From positions 1,612,001 to 1,676,000 of the forward strand of contig JAMSLZ010000005.1 in NCBI GenBank assembly GCA_026027325.1: DNA of 64,000 nucleotides, given 5' to 3'. Shown piece after piece: positions 53,601-64,000 of the stretch; the first letter of the stretch is position 1, and each line of letters opens with the position of its first letter. The DNA is from Actinomucor elegans. Taxonomy: Eukaryota; Mucoromycota; Mucoromycetes; Mucorales; Mucoraceae. The notes below the pieces were generated by a model. That model did no database searches. It worked only from the letters and a program-made list of their open reading frames with translations, and was not told the DNA's origin. A program made the position numbers and the translations under genes.

Positions 53601-56600
53601 TAGGTAAAGGCGCATCAATGTCAAAAGTCGGCGCTTTGGATCCTCGCTTGCGCTTGCTCACTGTAGCAATTGTAGGAAGCAGGCCATTGGTTGCAGTTCC
53701 AGAGATGTTCAAGTCTTCAATATCATCTACATCCATGGAATCGTTGTCTAGAAGAGATTTATCGGTACGAGAAAACATATCTGTAATACGATGCTGTTTG
53801 AATTTGTCATCTTTGGCTTGAATACGTTTGAATAACCAGTCTGGATGTCTTACACGAGGCACAGGGTTACGTACTTTTTGCATAGCAGCAGGGATAGTAA
53901 TCAGTTTTTGAATAACAGAGCCAAAACGTTCGAGATAGTAATCCCAATCCAAGATATCTCGAATATCAAATGTATCCAAAGAGTTATTTCGTAACCATTT
54001 TCTTAGGAAATGTTTCTTCACACTAGGTTCTGCTTGGAAAATAGCAATAGGAACCGCACGTTCAGAAACAGGGATATCATAAGGTTGAGCAGAGATGATA
54101 AATTTACATGCTAGACCTTTGTCCTTGATCATTTGATCGCCCAAGAATTCGGCAAGCCGCTTCGCGGTACTAATGGACGTAGATTTCTGACCTCCGTACT
54201 CTTCTAGCGTTTTGGACATACTACGATTCTCCGAAATTAATTCGAACAGCTCTTCATCTGCAAGGTTAATTGCTTTACTGAATAACACGTCGAGCCAGCG
54301 ATTTGCTACTTTGGCCACTGCAGAGTAACATTCTTCCAGACTTTGACCTTCTAGAAAAACGTTAAAGATTTCTGATTGGAAAATCTTGATCAGTTTGAGT
54401 TCACCACGTCGCTTGACTTCGAAACCCTTTAATTCAGCCAGCGATCCATCTTTGTTAAAGACTGCATAACGTTTCTTAAGCAGTTTATCTTCAAATGTAG
54501 ATGAGGGTAAGATCATTGCTCGATAAGGTCCATCAATTTCGAAAAAGATACTGTTTTCTTTACTGACAGTATACTCAAATGTATCAGGATTTGATAATCG
54601 TTGATATTGATCGTTTGTAAACTGAGCATGAACTAAATGATTCAACATAGTACAAGGATAATCAATGCGAAACTTTTTGCCGTTTGCCAATGAAAATGTG
54701 AATGTTTCTGGGAAACTCTTGGGTAGAATACACCAGATACCATCAGTATCCAATTCCAATGGACGGCCAATACGCTCTACCAGTCGACGAGCCATTTGAA
54801 TAATGTTGGAACCAGTAAGACACACAATACCAGCCATTTCCAGTGAATGCCAACGAGCACCCTTTCTCATGACATAACCATAGAACGAATTTAGAATGAC
54901 CTTATGGGCTAATTGCAGAGAATCGTACAGCACAATCATGTTTTTAGCTTCTGCAATTTTTGTAGCAGATCCATCTTTGACAGCAGTGTCCAGGTTTCCT
55001 TTCCAAGTCTTATGGAGGCCTTTATATTCGTAACGACGATCACGAAAAGCGCGTACAGTTTCAATATAGAACGGGTTCTCCCGTTGACAAATGATAGATT
55101 CTCGTTCCACCATCTTGGTTTCTTTGACCTTTTTATAGACTCTTCTAGAGTAGTCTGTCAGACGCGAGCGCATCAAAGTGGATTTTTCAGATTCTGTCAG
55201 TGCATTCCAGTTACGTGATGGTCCATTAGGATATTTAGGAGGGAATGTCTCGATGCTCAGCTGATTTTCGATCATGCGATATTCATTACGTTTCGCAGGC
55301 AGATACTCTCCACGCCACATCCATTTCATTCTTCTATCACACGTCTTATCTTTGACGTTAAATTCGCATGTAGCACAAGTTGATTCGTCTACCATGGCAT
55401 CAGGCTGCAGACGGTTTGTTAAAATAATGTTGGGATACATAGCAGCTACATCCAAATGGTAAATCAAAGGTGGTTCGTGTCGAATTGGAATGTCTCGCAA
55501 GTCTTCCAGTTGTTTCTGGATCTGTGCTTTCACCTCGTCATAGTCTACTACATCCTCCAGCTTTTTTTTTTCTTCCACTTGAATAGTAAACTTTAACGCA
55601 TCATCTAATTGATCGATCAACTAGCAATAAGGTTTAGCATTGTATTTTAGTGTTTATGGGTCAAGTTTTACCTCCTGAGCGGCTGAAGGATCGATTTTGA
55701 AATCACTATTGATATCACTTCTAAATACACCAGCTTCTAATGCTTCTACGTGGCCACCAACATATGTTTCACTTTCTAGTAAATGGCCATCATAAAACTG
55801 ATTGACTTCATCCACATGCTTATTGGGCATAATGACATTGACTCTATAAGCCTCAACCTAATCATACAGTAAGACTTGTGTGGATTGATCATGCAAACTC
55901 TTTTTACCATAAGCAATAATTCACAAAGCGTGCCGGTACCTTTTCTCAAGACTTCATCAGGCACAAGCGGAATGATATTACACAAAGAAAAGATGAACGG
56001 ATGTACGTATTTCATATATAGATAATAGGTTGCAACAGCATCTGAAACTGAATACTGGGCCAGTACTTGCGGCTGTTCACTTGCAAACCGAGTCATGTCT
56101 TCTGGATCCAACTCCATAGGATTATAACCTAACTTGGCGGTCGTTACAGCTTTCAAACCTTGACTGCCTTGCGGTAAATAAGAATCACGTTTCACCCAAC
56201 GAAACGCATCCATGTGGGTCGCATGTTTACATTTATATTCGTCTTCATCATCTCTATATACACCAATCTCTTGATACATGTCAATTCCATTTGCTTTCGC
56301 TCTGCCTTCCACGAATGGCCAATCGAAAAAGTCACCGTTATAAGTGACAAAGATTGTAGGCTTTGCTTCTTGAATATGCTCAAAGAATCGTCTTAGAACT
56401 GCTTCCTCATCTTCTTCATTGAAAATCGTGAATGGACCTTCGAATTCAGGTTTGGGTGTATAATCAAAATCCTCGATATCCTGGCTAACAATCTCTCGGT
56501 TTGTAATCAAGTAGCCCTAATAAGTTGTAAGTTGATGTGTTTTCTAGTTCATATATTAAATACTTTACTCTTCCATCAATCATGTACGAAATCATCATAA

Positions 56601-57841
56601 TAGAATCAATTGTAACATCAGGAAATTTAAGCGGAAGTTTTGTAGTTTCAATATCAAAAGCTAAAATCACTGGCTCTGGACGATGAACAAGCTCAGTTTG
56701 TCTGGAGAGAACGATTGTACCATCCTGTAAAGCCTTTGCAATATACCACAATCCAACGCGTATATCTATAGATGCAGTTTACTTAGATGTATGTTTACAA
56801 TATTAATTGGGCTTTATCTTTACCTAGATCTATTGCAACTCGCACATAGTATGGCACATCGTATTCACGGATATCCAACACATTATCTAGTGATTCTTCT
56901 GGGTTCTTACGTGATGACATGGCTGCTGAAAGCGATTGCGTTTCATATCCGATATTATTTGCAGCACTAGTAAAATGAGTCAATTAGTTGATCTCTCTTT
57001 GGATATATTTTCGCATAACGCTTACTTGATCACTTCGGCATATGTGTCTACTGTATTGACTTTTTCTTGATTCTTTTTCGCTATAGGCATCAAAACCCTT
57101 CTTACAGCGTATAAATCGGATTGATTTCGAAAACTTAATTGAATATATGTACGGGTATTACCAATCAAATGGTTGGGCTAATTGTGCAAACATTAGTATT
57201 CGCTTTTGACGCATTTGGTTTGTACAGTACTTGTTTCAAGTCTTCTTTTTTGACACGCTTCATCTTTTCAATAGTATCTTCGAAACGTCTATGCAAATAA
57301 TCCTCTACTTCGCCCTCTGTACCTGGCTATAAGTGAAAAAAAAAAGGCATGATTAGCTATGGACAAACGAATCCAGCTACTATGTACCTTGCAGCCGATA
57401 AAGAAGTAGGGACTGTATAGCAAAGTCGTTTTAAACGTCTCTCCATTATCATTAATGAAATAGTAATCAACACCGGATCTACCAGTTGGCCAGTCTGAGT
57501 CTTTAATAAGAGTCTACAAAAAAAAATGATCAACTTTCTTGTTCATAGTATATGAACTCACTTGTCGCCCATACCTCGTGCATGTTCAATAGCCAGCCCA
57601 GTCTTTCAGGCCCTTCTTGGTAACGTTCAAAGCCAAAGCGCGTTTCAAGGGTATCTAAGACGCGAACATCTTCGAACTTTTGATCTACATTGGAAGCCTC
57701 ATTGGAACCACCCGAAGGTAAACCGTATTGTTGGAAAGAAGTGGTGGCTCGAGTAGAGCCTAGAAAGCGGCCCTTGCCTCTGCCTCTTTGACCGCCAAAC
57801 TTTGATGAAGATACACCAAATTCAGGTTTTGTAGAAGCCAT
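50674..57841 (-). CDS. POL2: DNA polymerase epsilon catalytic subunit
   Basis: Leading-strand replicative polymerase with proofreading exonuclease; nuclear. Nine exons: 57841-57575, 57513-57388, 57326-57231, 57177-57026, 56966-56824, 56765-56569, 56516-55908, 55857-55672 and 55620-50674, giving 2240 residues (yeast Pol2 has 2222). The exonuclease motif I is FDIETTKLP (Asp299, Glu301), with [18 protein letters not shown] and [20 protein letters not shown] later. The polymerase palm carries [20 protein letters not shown] (Asp649), [20 protein letters not shown] and ELDTDGIWC (Asp883, Asp885). The C-terminal half contains the inactive second polymerase/exonuclease module typical of Pol2. The C-terminus has two Cys-rich metal sites: CAYCNYTTD with CKGCYSEYD, and CNRCRTVKT with CNKCGSEYS. 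Most introns are in the first 2.2 kb; the last exon is 4947 nt. The start chosen has no in-frame ATG upstream. Confidence 0.98.
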
Positions 57842-59417
57842 TTCAAAGTATGCACTTTTGTTTGACTTAGTGTAAGGTGTAGCTAAAGTTGGAGAACAAG
57901 ACAAGAAACGCGGTTACGAAATTTTTTCGAGACTTGAAAGCTCCGGCGCGTCCAAAAAACGCGCATTCCAGATTTGGGTTGGAGCGAATAGACTGCTTTT
58001 TTTTTAGAGGGATACCCTAGGATTTCCTGTTTCTCAATATATTTGATGGTAAACTGTCGCTGTATACGTGTAGTTTTTGAAACAGGGATTTAAGGCATAA
58101 CAGTTCCTTATTTATGTTAATGTACGCTTGTACTTTATATATATATATGTAATCGATTCAAAATCCTAAAACTGTTCATATAATTTGAGATAATTCAAAC
58201 TTTCAAGTAATTTATAGCACAGGTTCTTTATACTATCAGATGTAAGATCACTTTTTTTATAAGAGACATTATATCCATATAAACTTATATATAGAAATAC
58301 AAAAGACACACCAAAATTTGTGCCTGGATAGCTAGTGCACCTAATAAGAAACCAGTAGCTTAAAGTGCTAGAACTCCGTCTGCCAATAATATCAACTTAT
58401 ACATTTTCATCGGATTGTTTACGATCATGCATTAGATTATCAAGTTTAACAAGTATTTTTTTTTTATAAAGCATGAAGGTATTTTCGAGACATAATCGTT
58501 TAATAAAATAAATGTAGTATTTTGTACTGTATCGCATCATATTTTTTATATAGCTTTGCTAACATAAAGGCACGAGTTATAGTTACACTTCGATAGGTCT
58601 AAAGAGTCATTTTCTATTGTTGACACATACATTAATTTCAGACAATGTTAAATTATATAAACGCCATTTGATGTACCTTTTAGTTATAAATAAAAATTTT
58701 GTACTACTACTGTTTTATTGTTAAAAACTGATCAAAATTCATACGTCGATTCTAAGTGAGTTCACAGCTACTGCTGCAGGGGCCACTTTTAAATATTATT
58801 TACCAATGAAGTTTTTGATACTCGATATAGCAGTAATAATGGCATCCCTCTGCTTTTTCTTTTTGAGGATATAATAAATGGCATTTTGACGGCTGGTCTC
58901 AATATAACTACATTTAATTTTTATTTTTTATTGTTCTTATATTCTAGTTTGTTATTCTTAAATATAAAAAGCTGTGCTTATCTTTGCAAAACAAAATAGA
59001 GTATGCATTAATGTTCTATCAAAAAAGACTGAATAATTTTAAAAGAAATATTACACCAAGTCATCTGGATACCCTACAAGTTTCACCAATATATCTCAAG
59101 GCACCGATGCTCTTTTTTTGTTTAGTACTCAAACGCTGGGATGAGAAGAAAAATAGAGATGTGCCAGGCTATCTAATTGATATGTAGATGCTAGAGGCAG
59201 ATATAAAAAAAAAGGAACTATATCAAGCGTGTTCACTGATTCAAACGCCTCTTAAAAGTCAGTGGTATACCCGTTTATGCTTGTTGGTGCTGTCAGTGGC
59301 TTGATAGTGACTTGATTTCCCCGCTTGTTTTTTGGTGAAGTCCAGAAATACCTTTTTGAAAGAGGGTTTTTTCTTGTCTGTCTGCTTTGCTTGAATACTT
59401 TGATCTATAAAAACAAA
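57842..59417. other. Intergenic region between POL2 and PUM3 (divergent)
   Basis: About 1.6 kb between divergent genes. GC-richer bases at 57900-57980 (just upstream of POL2) and a TA run near 58136-58150 are the only features; promoter elements of both genes must lie here. A 67-codon + frame at 58984-59187 is preceded by no start context and has no motif. I could not identify a cell-cycle (MluI-box, ACGCGT) site near the POL2 start, though CGCG-containing words (GGCGCG, ACGCGC) occur at about 57940-57965. Confidence 0.45.
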
Positions 59418-61242
59418 ATGGCTGAAATTGGAGAAAAGAGATCCGCTGACTATCAACCTCAACAAAACAAGAAGTCCAAGATGGGTAAATAGATTATAAT
59501 ATAAGAAATAAGATCGCATATAACTAAACTCGGTTTGAACATAGAGGCTCGTAACGAGCAAAAGTCTACTCGCTTCGAACGTAAATCTCACGACAAAAGC
59601 TTTGAGATGATCACCAACGCCAAGAGAGTCTGGGAACAGCTTCGTCGTGGTGATATCAGCCGTGACGAACAAAAGGATTTGATGGCTAAGATGATGAACA
59701 TTATTGGCGGTCGTGTTCAAGACGTACGTTTAGTTGCACCAATAGATAATATGTTACTTACCTTTTGGTTTATGTAGGTTATTTTCAAACATGATGCCTC
59801 TCGTATGATTCAAACCTGTCTCAAGAAGGGTAATGCCGAGCAAAGAAATCAAATTGCTCAAGAACTTCAAGGAAAGTATGTCGAACTGTCAAAGTCTATG
59901 TACGGTAAATTCATTGTGATGAAGGCTATTGAATACTGGTAAGTTGGTGGTCTATTAAACTCAAAGCTGTATATACTTACACTCAATTAGTCACAAGCAA
60001 AGAGACAATATTTTGGCTGAATTCAGAAACCATATCCGTAAATTGATCCGTCACAAAGAAGCTGCCACTGTCATTGAAACCTTTTACGCCCAGTACGCCA
60101 ATGCTGCTCAAAGACATGAATTGCTCTCAGAGTTTTACGGTCCTGAAATGACTTTGTTCAACCGCGGCGGTGGAGCCAAGACATTGGATGATTTATTGCA
60201 AACTTTTCCCGAAAAGAAGGACTCGATCTTGCGATTCATGGCAGAAATGCTTCAAGGATGTTTGGATAAGGGCACATTGGTCAACAGCATTGTTCACAAG
60301 GCTTTATATCAATATATGACATTAGCTGATGATAAGGGTCGTGAAGAAATGATGGGCCACCTCAAGGAATCTTTGCAAGAAATTGTTCATACCCGTGAAG
60401 GTGCCTGGGTTGCTATGATCTGTCTTTCTATTGCCTCACCCAAAGACCGTAAAAACATCATCAAGGCTTTCAAGCCTTTCTTGGTTAAGATTGCTTCTGA
60501 TGAGCATGGTTACTTGGTGTTGCTCCGTTTGTTGGACGTCACTGATGATACCGTGTTGGTCTCCAAAGCCGTTCTTGGTGAACTTAGTAAGCATGCAAAG
60601 GAATTATTCGCTGACAAGTTTGGTCGTCGATTCTTTATGTACATTTTGGCTGGTCGCAACACTAGATATTTATCACCTGAAACTGTCCAACTCTTAAAGG
60701 AAGGTGATAAGATCCGAGTCAGTAAGAAGGAGCCTGAGATCAGAGCACAAGAAATTTTGAAGGCTACATCGCCTCAATTGATTAAGCTTGTTACAGACGA
60801 TGCTGCTATCCTTATGAGAGAAAAGCTTTCGTCTCAGGTTGTTCAAGAGATCATGTTGCATGCTGTTGGTGACAAATCTGCTGCTATGGATACAATTCTA
60901 GGTTTAGCTGACGAAAACATTGAAAAGGAAAACCACATTATTGAAGATAGATTCGCCAACCGTATTGTGAAAGCCATGATCAAGGCTGATACCGCTGAAG
61001 CTGATAATGACAAGGCTGTCGAGCCTCTTGAATTTGCCCCTAAGCTTCTTGAAGTCATCAAGCCTAATCTTGGACACTTTGCTACCACCCACGGTAGTTA
61101 TATTGTTCTTGCACTTGCAGAAGAGCCATCTACCAAGAAAGAAGTCAGAAAGGTGTTGAAAGCACACAAGAAAGAAATTGAAGAGGCAGCCAAGACAAAC
61201 TCTGGATCAAAATTATTGTTGGAAGCCCTTTCTAGCAAATAA
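59418..61242 (+). CDS. PUF6: Pumilio-family protein PUM3/Puf6 (Puf-A)
   Basis: Nucleolar protein of the Puf-A class; in yeast, Puf6 helps 60S ribosome assembly and represses ASH1 mRNA. Exons 59418-59484, 59545-59723, 59778-59938 and 59991-61242 give 552 residues. A basic N-terminus (KRSADYQPQQNKKSKM) precedes the helical repeats: RVWEQLRRGDI, then KHDASRMIQTCLKKGNAEQR, YGKFIVMKAIEYC and RNHIRKLIRHKEAATVIETF. The CPL-type C-terminal repeats include EIVHTREGAWVAMICLSIAS and PKDRKNIIKAFKPFLVKIA, then HGYLVLLRLLDVTDD and ATTHGSYIVLALAEEPS. HKEIEEAAKTNSGSKLLLEA-like residues end the protein. Codon use is strongly biased, as for ribosome-related genes. Splice phases agree at all three introns. Confidence 0.95.
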
Positions 61243-61801
61243 TTCTATTACATACACCATACACCCTTACACAGACACACCAACTGATGATTATCCCTTT
61301 TACAATGTATTCAACTCATTCTTCCTCATATCAAGTAATGTTTAAAGGTGCCATTATATTTTTCATTATCAGTAATACTAGACTTTTACCTCTTCAATGT
61401 TCATCCTTTATAAATAAACTCAAAAAAACATGAAAAGTATACAAGCCAACAGTGCAGTAGTTGATGTTCATGCAAAAGTTTAATACCTACATGGCTTGTA
61501 TCACACGGACAGTCATACAGGGCGAGGAGATTTTTGTCATGCATAAGTATACAATGCAATGACCATTGATGATTGAACCATCTTATAGCGTAACTGTACT
61601 TATACCTGGTAGGATACTAGATACTGAATATATCTAGCCTAGCGAATAAGTTCCATATGATGCATATCTCTAAGGCTACTGACTGAAAAGAACAAGGCAA
61701 TCAAAGTAGAAAAGTAATCACTGTATGATTTAATAATATTTTTACTTGTAGAGATCAGTAATTTGACCTAGTCATATTGCATACAGATAACATCAAGCAG
61801 A

Positions 61802-61995
61802 ATGGGACCAGCAAACGCTACGTATGATGTTGTACACATCCAGCTTCACAACGAATTGAGAAAACAGATGATTTTCCAGGCAAAATACAAAATAAACTCC
61901 GCTCTTTCCAAAGAGTCTAAGCGGTACAAATGGGCTACAGACCAGCATGACTAGACGCTAGAGACATTCCAAGCAAATTGGGACAATATACCATT
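61802..61995 (+). pseudogene. Tc1/mariner-type transposase relic
   Basis: An open frame from an ATG at 61802 contains LHNELRKQMIFQAKYKINSA, then LSKESKRYKWATDQHD, where a TAG stops it. In the same frame it goes on TLETFQANW. Tc1-type transposases have LSKKNRKARLEWAKEHKDWT-like residues followed by LEDW just before the first catalytic Asp of the WSDES motif. Here the stop sits where that Trp codon (TGG) would be, so one base change explains it. The DDE catalytic part is not visible, and no terminal inverted repeats were found. An old fragment. Confidence 0.45.
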
Positions 61996-62139
61996 CAATC
62001 CGCAATAATAAACAGTATCGGTTTAGATAATACGGGGTTAAACTTATGTTCTCTTCTTGGAGTTGTGATGGTGCATACTATAATTTAATGTATATGTAAT
62101 ATATATTCATTGTATTGCTGTTAAATAACCATTATAATA

Positions 62140-62235
62140 GATACAGTAGCTCATTTTGAGCATAACATACTAATTTGATGCGGCATTTAACCGTGGTCAG
62201 CAAATAGATCGGTAGAACATTAAATGCTAATTAAC
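62140..62235 (+). repeat. Dispersed repeat copy H
   Basis: Blocks in order: TTATAATAGATACAGTAGCT, then CATTTTGAGCATAACATACT, then AATTTGATGCGGCATTTAAC, and GGTCAGCAAATAGATCGGTA. It matches copies A, E, F and G in order and spacing. Borders are approximate. Confidence 0.55.
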
Positions 62236-62817
62236 AAGGTACTCAGTCGTTGCAACCAGAGTATGGCATATTTCTTCTATTTCAGTTCAATAATAAAGTG
62301 CTATAGATAAGATAGTGTATTTTACAGAGAATGTGCATCATACAATGAATTATACTACAATTACATTATATTGTAGTATACATTAGTATAATATCACAAA
62401 AAAGGAAAACGGAAGCTTGATTGTGCACTAAACAGATACGGATTATGAGTGTCTTCACATCATCTTTTTTATTATTATTATTATTATTACGTATCTAGGT
62501 ATATGTTAGCATGGTATAGGAATGTAACCAATGGATAACAAATATTAAAATATGATTATATATACTTCTACACTTGGTTTTCGGGTTAGAGTTGCTTCTT
62601 TTCTAAGTGAAGTATCGTTTGTAATAAGGAGCGTAAAAAAAAACGCCCATGTTTAATTCAAAATGTACTGTATTTTACATAATAAGAATAGAGATTAAGT
62701 GTACATGCAAGCAAGCGAAATAAAAGAAATAATGAATGAAAAAGTGGTGTATGAGTAACCTTGGTCATAGTTGTTATAATGATAATGCATGTTATGAATT
62801 GTATTGGCTCGTTTTTT

Positions 62818-64000
62818 TTACGGAATATGATCAGCAGGTTTATAGACATCAGTCCAACCAAAGCTTCTATTCACAGCCTCTTCCCATTGACTGTACTTGC
62901 GGTCGCGATCTATGTAAAATTTGATTGAGCAAAATGTTACATTTCGATATATATGTCTCTTACCTTCACTACTCCACTTGCCATTGAATATATCCTCTCG
63001 ATCTGCAGTCATCTTCTTGATATCTTCTAATTTCTCCCAGACACCAGCTGCAAGACCAGCTGCGTATGCTGCACCAAGAGCACTTGAATCACGGAATCCA
63101 GGTCGAATCACCGGTATTCCCAAAACATCAGCTTGGATTTGCATACATTGATCAGAATTTGACATGCCACCATCGGCTTTCAGCATTTTTAGAGGAACAT
63201 CGCCGTCAGCTTTCATGGCTTCTAATATAGCTCTGGTTGAGAAACATACAGCTTCCAAAGTAGCTCTTGCAAGATGACATTTATTTGTATACTGCGTCAG
63301 GCCTACCAGAGTACCTCGAGCATCATCGCGCCAATATGGAGCGAAGAGACCTGAAAATGCAGTAACAAAGAACACGCCACCTGTCGATTTCACCTTGGCA
63401 GCAAGAGCGTCAATATCATCTGACGTTTTGATTAATTCTAAATTGTCTCTCAACCACTTTACAGCAGCGCCAGCTACACTGATTGATCCTTCTAAGGCAT
63501 AAGAAACTGGACCATCAGGGCCAAATTGATAACCGACGGTGGATAATAAGCCACTCTTGGATATCACTGGTTCTGGGCCTACATTCATTAACAAGAAAGC
63601 ACCGGTTCCATAGGTGTTTTTAGCCTCTCCCACTTGGAAGCATTTTTGGCCAACCAAAGCAGCCTGTTGATCACCTAAACAACCCATGATAGGAACACCT
63701 TCCAGAGGGCCCCATTGCATATTTCCATAGTTCTCTGAGGAAGATACGATTGTAGGCAACATATGGTTTGGGACGCCAAAGAAATCTAACAAACGTTGAT
63801 CCCATTCGCGCGATTTCAAATTCATGAACATTGTACGACTTGCATTTGTTACATCTGTGATATGCTTTCCACCTTGAATGCCGCCTGTCAAATTCTATTG
63901 TTTTTTTTTAAGTTATAGACGACCACTGTTTAAAACTAAGGTATAACTTACCCATATCAACCAGGTATCTACTGTACCAAACATGGCGCGTTTAGACTCG
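62818..64000 (-). CDS. GUT1: Glycerol kinase, 5' part outside the window
   Basis: Phosphorylates glycerol to glycerol-3-phosphate, feeding glycerolipid synthesis and glycolysis; FGGY kinase. Exons visible on the minus strand are beyond 64000 to 63952, 63894-62964 and 62909-62818. The edge exon encodes GTVDTWLIW. The main exon has [110 protein letters not shown] and [13 protein letters not shown]. It ends [14 protein letters not shown]. These are the FGGY kinase ATP- and glycerol-binding blocks in order, covering roughly the last two-thirds of the protein. The last intron (62910-62963) is 54 nt with GTAAGA and TAG borders and has no stop in frame, so its retention would insert 18 residues. The missing 5' part lies to the right of the window. 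Confidence 0.95.

Larger units (their letters stand above)
61243..62817. other. Intergenic region with a transposase relic and a repeat copy
   Basis: Between the 3' ends of PUF6 and glycerol kinase, which are convergent. Apart from the listed transposase relic and repeat copy it has AT-rich sequence and a TTA microsatellite at about 62467-62489. No gene is supported. Confidence 0.5.

Noticed and set aside
58984..59187. 67-codon + frame
   Set aside because: No upstream exon, splice partner or domain; it lies in a promoter region between two divergent genes.
1..64000. CRISPR array, rRNA, tRNA genes
   Set aside because: No regularly spaced identical repeats, no rRNA-like stretch and no segment with both A- and B-box plus cloverleaf arms was found by eye. 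GGTTCGA-like words (for example near 24135 and 45475) lack the rest of a tRNA. A tRNAscan run would be decisive.

Overview
This is a eukaryotic nuclear window. It is AT-rich, its protein genes are cut by many short GT-AG introns (mostly about 50-60 nt, one only 32 nt), and there are no bacterial-style operons. The gene content is fungal: Swf1, Pmp3, Lro1, Pex22, an Hst3/4-type sirtuin, Med12, INO80-type proteins and Pol2. The style of the genes and the many decayed RecQ-helicase, non-LTR and Tc1-like pieces suggest an early-diverging filamentous fungus, most likely Mucoromycota (Mucorales). That placement is an inference.

Layout. 1-990 is gene-free apart from a repeat copy. 991-8583 is gene-dense: a Pmp3 proteolipid (-), the palmitoyltransferase Swf1 (-), mitochondrial ribosomal proteins uL1m and uL5m (+, in tandem) and the triacylglycerol-forming enzyme PDAT/Lro1 (+). 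After a stretch with a duplicated coding-like piece on the minus strand (8747-9430) comes a 14-exon kinesin (+) with a C-terminal membrane anchor. 12762-18541 is gene-poor and holds a RecQ-helicase relic and a dispersed repeat copy. 18542-19962 (-) encodes a membrane-anchored CCCH zinc-finger protein, and 20647-20870 (-) holds an unrecognised coding exon. 20950-25800 is gene-poor and contains a decayed multi-exon gene. 25801-28967 (+) carries an Hst3/4-type sirtuin, a small single-pass membrane protein and PEX22. 28968-32237 is gene-poor.

32238-33731 (+) encodes a long, mostly disordered protein. 33732-36061 is gene-poor and holds a diverged tandem repeat array and a retroelement relic. From 36062 to 63894 the window is gene-dense again: SPATA20/YyaL-type protein (+), ribosomal protein eL30 (-), mitochondrial EF-Ts (+), Mediator subunit Med12 (-), an Ies4-like protein with C2H2 zinc fingers (-), DNA polymerase epsilon catalytic subunit (-) and PUM3/Puf6 (+). 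The window ends inside glycerol kinase (-).

How the genes relate. Neighbours do not form a pathway, but three themes recur. Translation: uL1m, uL5m and EF-Ts serve the mitochondrion, while eL30 and Puf6 serve cytosolic ribosomes. Glycerolipid metabolism: PDAT and glycerol kinase. Nuclear chromosome work: Pol epsilon, the sirtuin, the Ies4-like protein and Med12.

The most striking signal is a kink-turn hairpin in the eL30 intron whose core matches the element by which yeast Rpl30 represses its own splicing. It overlaps a competing stem near the 5' splice site. Other leads are a membrane-anchored Nab2-type zinc-finger protein, a tail-anchored kinesin, an Ies4-C2H2 combination, micro-exons of 4-11 nt, and a dispersed repeat of about 170-200 bp that also forms a tandem array. 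Exon borders were placed by hand from splice signals, reading frame and family similarity.
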